Of a DNA stretch of 64,000 nucleotides, positions 57,091 to 64,000 are shown piece after piece. The notes below the pieces were generated by a model. The model ran no database searches. It was not told where the DNA came from and saw only the letters and a program-made list of their open reading frames with translations. This stretch comes from Prinsepia uniflora. Taxonomy: Eukaryota > Streptophyta > Magnoliopsida > Rosales > Rosaceae. A program made the translations under genes and the position numbers. The stretch lies in NCBI GenBank assembly GCA_032719365.1, contig CM064865.1, positions 35,576,065 through 35,640,064 of the forward strand, written 5' to 3'. Each line of letters opens with the position of its first letter. Within the stretch, counting starts at the first letter, position 1.

Positions 57091-57458
57091 TTTTTTGTGA
57101 AAGACATTATAAGAGGAATCAATTTATAGGCTAAAATGTTGCAATAATCCAATAAATAGTTACAGTTGTAAGCTAGATATGGTTGAAGCAATCAAAGCAA
57201 GACAAGAGTTTCAAGCCAACCTAAATAATTTATTAATATTAGAAAATGGCAGGAGTTCAACTTGATGCCTATATAAATAAATAAAAAAGTAATTTCAAAT
57301 GAAGCTCATTTTATCAAAACCTTGGAGGAGTTCGCTAGTGACTACCTCATTGTGTTGCTGAGTGGCCTTCTTCTGTTCCTTGTGAAGCATAGAAAGGGCC
57401 ATCCGCCATTTTCTTCTCATTTTCCTAAGATCAATCATTGCAGTATGATGTTCCGACC
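57091..57458. other. Spacer between the small antisense ORFs of E
   Basis: AT-rich. The half nearest 57458 reads on the minus strand as a shifted continuation of the 57459 ORF (EENGGWP, then Arg/Arg/Pro-rich), and the rest is leader and promoter-like sequence for the ORF starting at 57090. Confidence 0.4.
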
Positions 57459-57650
57459 TTAATGATATAATTCAAGTTCGCACTTTCTCCTTTCTTGTAC
57501 AACCTCCAATCGAGTCTTCAACATTTTATTCTTGATTTCCTCACATTCGACGTCCTCCATGAGGCTATCATATGTAGGTTGAACAAACTCATCAAAGGAA
57601 GAAGCACTGGAAGACAATAGATCATTGGAGATCAGAGTTGAAGAAGACAT
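57459..57650 (-). CDS. Small antisense ORF of element E (coiled-coil peptide)
   Basis: An ATG at 57648-57650 opens 63 codons beginning MSSSTLISNDLLSSSASSFD: a serine-rich start, an acidic middle (EDVECEE) and a basic/acidic helix likely to coil. A TATAAGT (minus strand of 57705-57711) lies 55 bp upstream, followed by a CT-rich leader, so it resembles a compact plant gene. I chose this ATG over an upstream in-frame one at 57740 because that would lie before the TATA box. No family is recognised. Sequence beyond the stop (to about 57330) still looks coding in other frames, so the original protein may have been longer. Confidence 0.45.
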   Translation of the reverse strand: MSSSTLISNDLLSSSASSFDEFVQPTYDSLMEDVECEEIKNKMLKTRLEVVQERRKCELELYH

Positions 57651-57911
57651 TTTGATAAAGTAGAAGATAGAGAGATGTGCAAAATGAATAGCGTTTTGCT
57701 TCATACTTATAACCAAAGAGCATGGTTGAGTTATGGTCATATATTACGTGTGAAATAAACAGCACCAAAAAGAAAGTGTTTCTATTGCCATAATTTTGAG
57801 GAAAATAGGGATCCCAAAAGAATCAAAGGAGTAATTGCTCATTGCAATAGCTGTCAAAGGAAAAAGGGCCCGTGAAGGCCTAAAGATTAAACGAGGGCCC
57901 AAAAATAAAGA

Positions 57912-59128
57912 TTACAAGTCCAATAAAAAAACTCAAAAAATAATAGGTGAATGTAGGTCAGTCCGTTGGTAAGTTCCAATCTTTCATTGAGATTTTCACT
58001 TTCATGATCTCTAATCATTTGAGTAGATGGGGCAGGGTAAGACTAGGCACATAGCTTCGGTTCCGTCTTATTTTCCAAGAAGATATGGTTGCTTTTCCTT
58101 CTTCAGTAAGTTTTCTCGCGGGTTTGATTTTTTGCCAAGCATAGCTTGGAGACCAACTCTCATGACTCTAACATCATGAGAATTTACAGAATCACGGTGA
58201 AGTGCTTCATGAATTTTTGTTCACTTTCTTGGAGCTCATCTCACACTACAACTTTTCTAGCTTTGGCAAGTTCATATTGTCACCTGATCTTCACATGAGA
58301 AGGATCCACTTCAATAACTTGAGATTTGAGATCTCTCAGCTTCTGAAGCTTCTCATGGAATGCCATTCCCAAATAAAAGCATTCGTCATTCTTAACAGAG
58401 CAGTTCCAATGAAGTTCCTCCAAGTCAACTCTAGTTGGGATGTTAGCTCGATAAGAAGATTAATGTAAACCACGAGAACCATACTGATCTCGATAGGAAT
58501 TAAAAAATCGTGACTGCAAGGAGAGAGGATGCTAAAGCCATATTGGAAAATTTGGAAACAATATTTATTACTAGAGCTAACTCTCACATATCCCGAGAAT
58601 CACCCCTAGCCACGAAAGACATGATGTCACCATTGAGAAATTCTCGCAATTGGAGCACCTAAACCATCGAAGCTAGCCAATTGATTAAGGATAGTAAGAT
58701 CATATAGAGTACTATTAATTTGGAGCAAAGGTTCATCAGTCCTTACCACCAACAATTTCGCCTTATGAAATCCGACTGCACTATAAACAAAGTTAGAGGA
58801 TGTGATAAAAAAAAGGGAGCAAAGATGTCGCCATGAAAAATCATACATGTGGAAGGAGATTCATTACTCTCAGAAATTCGATGGGCGAGAAGAATGGAGG
58901 CGATTAGGCCAAAACTGACTAACCTTTCCAGAATAAGGAACTATTGGTTCCATACTTTCTTGATGAGGGCCTTGAAAGTTTCCTTGAAATAGGCAGCCCA
59001 CTACGCATCAAACGGGTTGTACATCCATAAGAAGCCTTGATAGCATTTGGAAATTGCACAGGCATAGTTGGGAACAAATCCCGAACAATGACTTCCACCA
59101 CAACATCAAAATCTTCAAATTGGAGATA
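57912..59128 (-). pseudogene. Larger antisense gene remnant of element E
   Basis: Mixed-frame minus-strand readings look once-coding: LQFEDFDVVVEVIVRDLFPT at about 59120-59060, WAAYFKETFKALIKKVWNQ at about 59005-58945, and DLEELHWNCSV with MAFHEKLQKLRDLKSQVIEV at about 58430-58295, which is helical and charged. It continues to the right of the inserted LTR-like segment at 61261-61599. The position between integrase and the 3' end and the strand opposite to pol match the antisense gene of K, but no direct sequence similarity to it is obvious. Many stops. Confidence 0.45.
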
Positions 59129-59307
59129 AGCACATAATTGATCTTTTTTTATATCAATTTCCTTTATATTTTACTTTGCTAGAACCTTAATTATGTCAAT
59201 TATAACTTATTTTCAGCATTTCAAGTACTAATTTCTAGAATTGATAAATCTGAAACTAAGCGCTGAAGGAAAATGAAGAACCGGACCCTGGACATCCTAT
59301 CAAGTCT

Positions 59308-59451
59308 GTGGGCATGCCCGTGTGCCAGTCCGTGGGCATGCCCGTGTGCCAGTCCGTGGGCGTGCCCGTGTGCCAGTCCGTGGGCATGCCCGTGTGCCAC
59401 TCTGTGGGCATACGAGTGTGCCACTCTGTGGGCATACCAGTGTGCCAATCC
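59308..59451. repeat. 24-bp minisatellite, six units
   Basis: Units GTGGGCATGCCCGTGTGCCA plus GTCC, each with the perfect palindrome GGGCATGCCC (last units degenerate). Since 24 is a multiple of three, ORFs stay open in several frames on both strands; these are artefacts. Confidence 0.95.
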
Positions 59452-59546
59452 ATTTACCGAGTCTTAGGTGAAGCCTAGGAGCTCTGCCGAGAGCCCTGCC
59501 TAGAGCCCCTACTACGAACCTAACTTGTCCCAAGATCTATGCCACG

Positions 59547-59738
59547 GTGGGCATGCCCGTGTGCCAGTCCGTGGGCATGCCCGTGTGCCACTCCGTGGGC
59601 ATGCCCGTGTGCCACTCCGTGGGCATGCCCGTGTGCCACTCCGTGGGCATGCCCGTGTGCCACTCCGTGGGCATGCCCGTGTGCCACTCTGTGGGCATAC
59701 GAGTGTGCCACTCTGTGGGTATACCAGTGTGCCAATCC
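59547..59738. repeat. 24-bp minisatellite, eight units
   Basis: A second array of the same unit, mainly the CCACTCC-ending variant. The roughly 90 bp after this array repeat those after the first array with one C/T change near 59797, so array plus spacer was duplicated as a block recently. Confidence 0.95.
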
Positions 59739-61260
59739 ATTTACCGAGTCTTAGGTGAAGCCTAGGAGCTCTGCTGAGAGCCCTGCCTAGAGCCCCTACT
59801 ACGAACCTAACTTGTCCCAAGATCTATGCCTAGGGCCTGGAGAGGGTTGTCCTTGCCCGTCTGGAGCTATCCCAGTGTGTCCCGCGAGCATCCCAAGCCT
59901 AACTCGCATTCCAGTTTTCTGCCAAGATCCAGCGCATGCGTCTAAACCAAGTTCAACTAGGAAATGCCCAGTGTGGCTCTAGCTACCAAGGCCCAGCGTG
60001 TGCCTGCCGACTTCAGGATTTCCGCATAGACTAGGAATTGATCTCATGCAAGGAACAAGCAAGGATTCCTTGCGATAGAAGGAAAGAAGCTGATTTGCGG
60101 CTAACTCCTTTAGTGTTTATTTAGGATTTTAACTCCTTAAGTATTTAGGAAGTTTGCAGCCCTATGTAAAGGGATGTTTTTCTTTATATTTGAGTCGACA
60201 TCCATAATTCTTACACTATTTTTTACTTACAATTTAAACCTAGCACTCTTCCAAGTTAAATAAAAGTTCCTATAGTCGCGTTCTACCTTTGGTGTTATTC
60301 CGTCTTCACTAAGTTCCTTATACGATTCAGAGAGCTTAATGATTAACAATCCACCTATTTTCCCCACTTTGGCATCCTTCTGCGATTCAGAGATTCCAAA
60401 AGTGCACCAACTCCTTATACCCCTAAGTTCTTGAATTTAATCTTGGTTGTATTTATAATTCAACACTTGTGATGGTTTATTTCTTCCAATGTTTATAACT
60501 TTTAATTCAATCTACATGTGTTTTACTTTCTAAATTTTTATTACGTCATAAGATTTTGTGCTTAACCTTCAAATTAACTCTAAATGTTTATGCACGCGAT
60601 TCAGAGCATTTAGATTTAGTTTGGAGAGATTTAATGTTTATGTGTATGATTTAGAGCCGTCAATCAACAACTTAAGGTGAATCACATTGTAAGTGTTTAT
60701 GTCCATGATTCAGAGCATTTACAATATAAAGAATTTATTATGGTAATCAAGGTAATGAAGGTAAGATTTTGTGATTGGTTAAATATGTACAAATATTGGC
60801 GTGTGGACATGGTGAGTGGATGATGGTGTCGCATGTATATATGTTATTTAGGAGTATATTAAATAATGTAATTGTTGGTTTTGATTTGCTTAAGTAAAAA
60901 TGTCGGTTTTGTCTATGAAAATAATATATGGTTTGTAAGTTCAAGTTAGCATGAGCATTCACATTTCAATTCATAGTTTTAAATATGTAGGTTCGGCTAC
61001 AACACTTTTAAACCACCCACCCCCACATCCCTTTATATTATTTTTACTAACCATTTTAAATGTCCCTCAATTCCCCAGTCCAGAACGATCTCTACTTATT
61101 GCATACTACAAACTACAAAAAAGGGTTTTAAATTGAGATTGGATGAATTAAGTGTTTAATTAAATGCCTAGTTTAAGCGAATCAGTTGGAAGGAGTACTA
61201 ACATTCATACCTTTCACAAAAGGTACATGTATGGCTTAAAAATCCAAAATGACGAGCACA

Positions 61261-61599
61261 TTAGTTAGGTTGATAAACCTTGAAGCTCGTAGTCAACCTA
61301 CAAGTTTTCTTACCACTCTTCAAAAGATCATGAGTTAAGATGCAATTCATGAAATCTCTGGCAAATACCCTCTTACATGCAGGATGAGTAGGCAAATGCA
61401 AGAAACCTCCTTCTTTGAACCAAGGATAGCCCTTAATTAAGATGGCATCCCATAGTGTACATAAGAAGATCCAATAATCATTGGTAGAAAGAGAAATCGG
61501 AAAAAGAGGCATTAACAACTGAGCCTAGATAATGTTGGTCGGATATTCATTAGCACGACCCCGAAATTAAGGGAAGAGCCAATTAAGTGGCACCTAAAC
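61261..61599 (-). pseudogene. Antisense gene of element E, upstream part
   Basis: An open minus-strand frame at 61261-61518, MPLFPISLSTNDYWIFLCTL followed by WDAILIKGYPWFKEGGFLHL, extends in frame upstream (FRGRANEYPTN) toward 61599 with one stop. It has the composition of a folded protein. I do not recognise the family. It is cut on one side by segment O and on the other by T copy M. Confidence 0.5.
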
Positions 61600-63341
61600 T
61601 GTAACGACCCGTCCTGGATTTCGGGATTAGATTAGTGGCTAATGATGGATTAGTGAAAGTAATCGGTGATTAGATGGGTAATTTCGAACGGACGGTGTGA
61701 AATGACCGTTTTGCCCCTAAAATGGGCAAATAGCTGACTTTTGACTCAGGCGGCCAAACAGACATTGGCTGATGACTGTAACGTAGTTCAGGACGTCAAA
61801 AGTCCGTAGACAGGCGGCACGTCCGATTCCGACGAACGACGTGAAAGTTATGAGGTGCGGAAGTTGAGGGGCATTTTGGTAATTAGGAATAAAGGGTATT
61901 TTAGTCTTTTCCCTTGCCTTGGGATTTGTGCCCACTCAGATTAAGACACTTGTCCTGCTCTGGAAGGCTATGGAAGCCTGTGTCACCGCCTCCCATTTGT
62001 TCAAAAGGAATGCACGGTTTTGGGAAGAAACAGAGAGAGTGTTCGTGTGTGCGAGTGAGGACCCATGAACCCAGACCCTTACAAACCCCTTCTTCATTCT
62101 TTTCTTGTGAAAGAAACTGAGAGAAGACGATGAGAGGAATGTGGTGGTGTTGTCACGAGGACCGTCGTGGACGGTGACCATGAGCCCGTAAGACAAACTC
62201 GTGAAAAACAAAGTGCACCTATGACCTTACCTATGTAATCCCCTCAAAAGTTAATAGGTGTGTGAGACTTATGAATGATGGATGGAAAGGGAGTCGAGAT
62301 GAACGTGGTGGTGGCCATGGTGGAGCCTACGACATCGATTTGAAGTAGGTAACCCGAGGAAGTTCTGTTTTGATTTGAAAATGGTACTTGGAATTCTAGT
62401 GGTTATTCATCCATTTGGTGAATTAGGTAATGTGTTAGAAGTTAAAAGGAAGCTATAGGGACGAGAACTGTAGCTTGAGGTGGCCGGCGTCATGAGGACA
62501 CAACGGTGGGAACTTGGAGGTTTGTTCTTCGAGTTAGATGGTAAGATACAGACCTTATTTTTGTGTTTTGCAACCGTAGATGGATAGGGGATAACTTGAC
62601 GAAGAGATAGGAGGTGAAAGCGTTGAAATCGAACTAAAATTGTGTGGGTTATGGAGCTGAACCGATCTCTCCAGTTCGGCTGGACCAGGAACTAGTGGAC
62701 CAAACCAGACCGGGTTCGACTCAGGTTGAAGATACCAGCAGACCGAACCAAACCGGACCCTTTTGGGCAGCACGTGAGGGCGCATGGCAATGTTTCTAGG
62801 GAAGTTGCCAGCACGAATTTTAATGTAATCGATGTAACGAACATTTTGGGGCTGGTTTCAAGTCAATCGGACATCATTTCGATATAGTTCGGGATGTCTG
62901 AAGGTTTACAGGCTAGTTTAAAAATAGTTAAAAATTCAGGAAATTTACGGGGATTTAGTAGAAGCCTTATGAAGTGGTTAGTGACCTTAGAATGTGATTT
63001 GGATAGGTTCGGGAAGTCCGATGATAATGGATTAACCGGGAACGGCATATTGCAAGCGTATCGAGGCAGCAGTGCGGACGATATGTGAGTGGACTTGTTT
63101 TCTAAATTAGGATGCATGCATAAATGTTTTTATATGTTTTCTATATGTGATTTCTATGTTTACGCTTATGCCCTTTATGATTTCCGTTTTGCACGTATTT
63201 CGAGATATTTTACGTATTTGCACGTTTTACGAGATTCTGTCTTATATTGCACTTTGATATGATTTCAATGATGTGCTTTAGGGATTTGAATTATGATTTG
63301 AATTCAAGGATTTGTAAAATGGATTTCAGAAAGTCTTTTCG
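61600..63341 (+). repeat. T LTR copy M, left part
   Basis: Starts TGTAACGACCC at 61600. One GTAGACAGGCGGCACGTC module near 61805; the second module and the 26-bp palindrome are missing. CACGTGAGGGCGCATGGC region near 62770, ATATGTGAGTGGAC at 63081-63094 with GCATGCATAAATG after it. Copy N interrupts at 63342, and the rest of M is beyond the window. Confidence 0.85.
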
Positions 63342-64000
63342 TGTGACGACCCATCCCAAATTAACGGGATTAATTAAGGATTAATGACGGATTAGCGAGA
63401 CTAATTGAGGATTAGACGAGGATTAGCGGACGTTCGGGCAAAATGACGATTTTGCCCCTAAAATGGGCGAATCGTTAACTTTTCATTCAGGCGGTCAAAT
63501 GGACTTTGGCCAATGACTGTGACGTAGTTTGTGAAGACACAAGTTCATAGACAGGTGACACGCTCGATTCCGACGTTCGTGGAAGAAGTTATGACGTTCG
63601 AAACACCAAGGGCATTTTGGTAATTTGGTCGAATAGGAGCAAATAGTTGACTTTTGACCTGGGAGGTCCGATGGACAAGGGCCGAGGACCGTTACCTAGA
63701 TCAGGACGATACGAATTCATAGACAGGCGGCACGTCAAATTCGGATGTTCGAAGGAGAAGTTACGGTTCACGGAAGTAATAACGTACTATTACACGAAGT
63801 TCGAGACGGATGCTTTTTGGAATTAAGTGGGGCCCAGATATTTCTGTGCTGCCCAATGGATGAGTGACAAGTGTCACTCATCCACTGGACATCATTTTAC
63901 ATTCATGCATATCCCATTCCTCTTCATCGATCATTTTCCATCCTCCAAACCCAAAACCCGATTACCTCCCAACCCAATCCAACCATCCTTCCCATCTGAC
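63342..64000 (+). repeat. T LTR copy N, runs off window end
   Basis: Starts TGTGACGACCC inside M. Two TAGACAGG modules 172 bp apart (63548 and 63720) and a perfect 26-bp palindrome (63858-63883). Continues past 64000. Confidence 0.85.

Larger units (their letters stand above)
59136..61254 (+). mobile_element. LTR-like segment O splitting the antisense gene of E
   Basis: It is flanked by a 7-bp direct repeat AGCACAT (59129-59135 and 61255-61261) and is 2119 bp, close to solo LTR L (2074 bp). Its right half aligns by eye with L reversed: CTTAAGGTGAATCACATTGTAAGT at about 60672-60695 against CTTAAGGTGGATCATATTGTAAGT, and GATTTTGTGATTGGTTAAATATG against GATTTCGTGATTGGTTCAATATG. It holds five GATTCAGAG-type motifs (60320-60715) and minisatellites. 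The ends are not a clean TG...CA, so exact borders are uncertain. Confidence 0.6.

Noticed and set aside
59308..59738. CRISPR array
   Set aside because: The units are contiguous 24-bp tandem repeats without unique spacers, in plant DNA.
59256..59820. Long overlapping ORFs on both strands with octapeptide repeats
   Set aside because: They are produced by a 24-bp tandem repeat whose length is a multiple of three; open frames occur on both strands and no start context or domain is present.

Overview
The window is plant nuclear DNA made almost entirely of nested LTR retrotransposons. I found no host gene and no intact rRNA or tRNA gene. The Ty3/Gypsy pol domains with a second, archaeal-type RNase H (Tat lineage), a 5S-rRNA-derived TRIM of the Cassandra type, and 5-bp target-site duplications (TSDs) around most inserts point to an angiosperm. 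The species cannot be named from this sequence.

The apparent host of most insertions is one old, decayed plus-strand Tat/Ogre-like element, called E here. Its pieces lie at about 3236-4284, 7103-7795, 15837-18238, 21281-24044, 38271-40025, 56842-59135 and 61255-61599, roughly 11 kb in total. They run in the order gag, protease, RT, RNase H, archaeal-type RNase H, integrase, then small genes on the opposite strand. Only the pol core is certain; the two leftmost pieces are assigned tentatively.

The dominant repeat is one LTR family, called T here, whose sense strand begins TGTAACGACCC and ends CCTGACA. About fourteen copies of roughly 1.5-3.3 kb are present. Five have exact TSDs and behave as solo LTRs (4285-7097, 9718-12705, 18239-21280, 33648-36958, 51946-55004); a sixth (24057-27078) has a four-of-five match. 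One pair (24045-29640 and 32372-38270) flanks a 2.7-kb non-coding interior with a primer binding site and polypurine tract, which makes a LARD-like non-autonomous element. T LTRs carry palindromes and hairpins at several scales: a 26-bp palindrome, a 12-bp inverted pair that looks like splice sites around an internal segment, arrays of short hairpins with changing sequence but conserved pairing, and a terminal palindrome.

The best preserved autonomous element, K (40026-56841, minus strand), has 98-99% identical LTRs and TSD ACATG. It has a single gag-pol frame of about 2080 codons broken by five stops and two LTR insertions but no frameshift. In its 3' region a convergent gene with its own TATA box and at least three spliceable introns lies on the opposite strand, followed by five 115-bp tandem repeats.

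The deepest nest is at 7796-15836: T copy D contains T copy C, which contains a Cassandra-like TRIM, which contains T copy B. If D lies in E, the stack is five levels deep. From 59136 to 61254 an LTR-like segment with 24-bp minisatellites splits E's antisense region. The window ends in T copy N, nested in T copy M.
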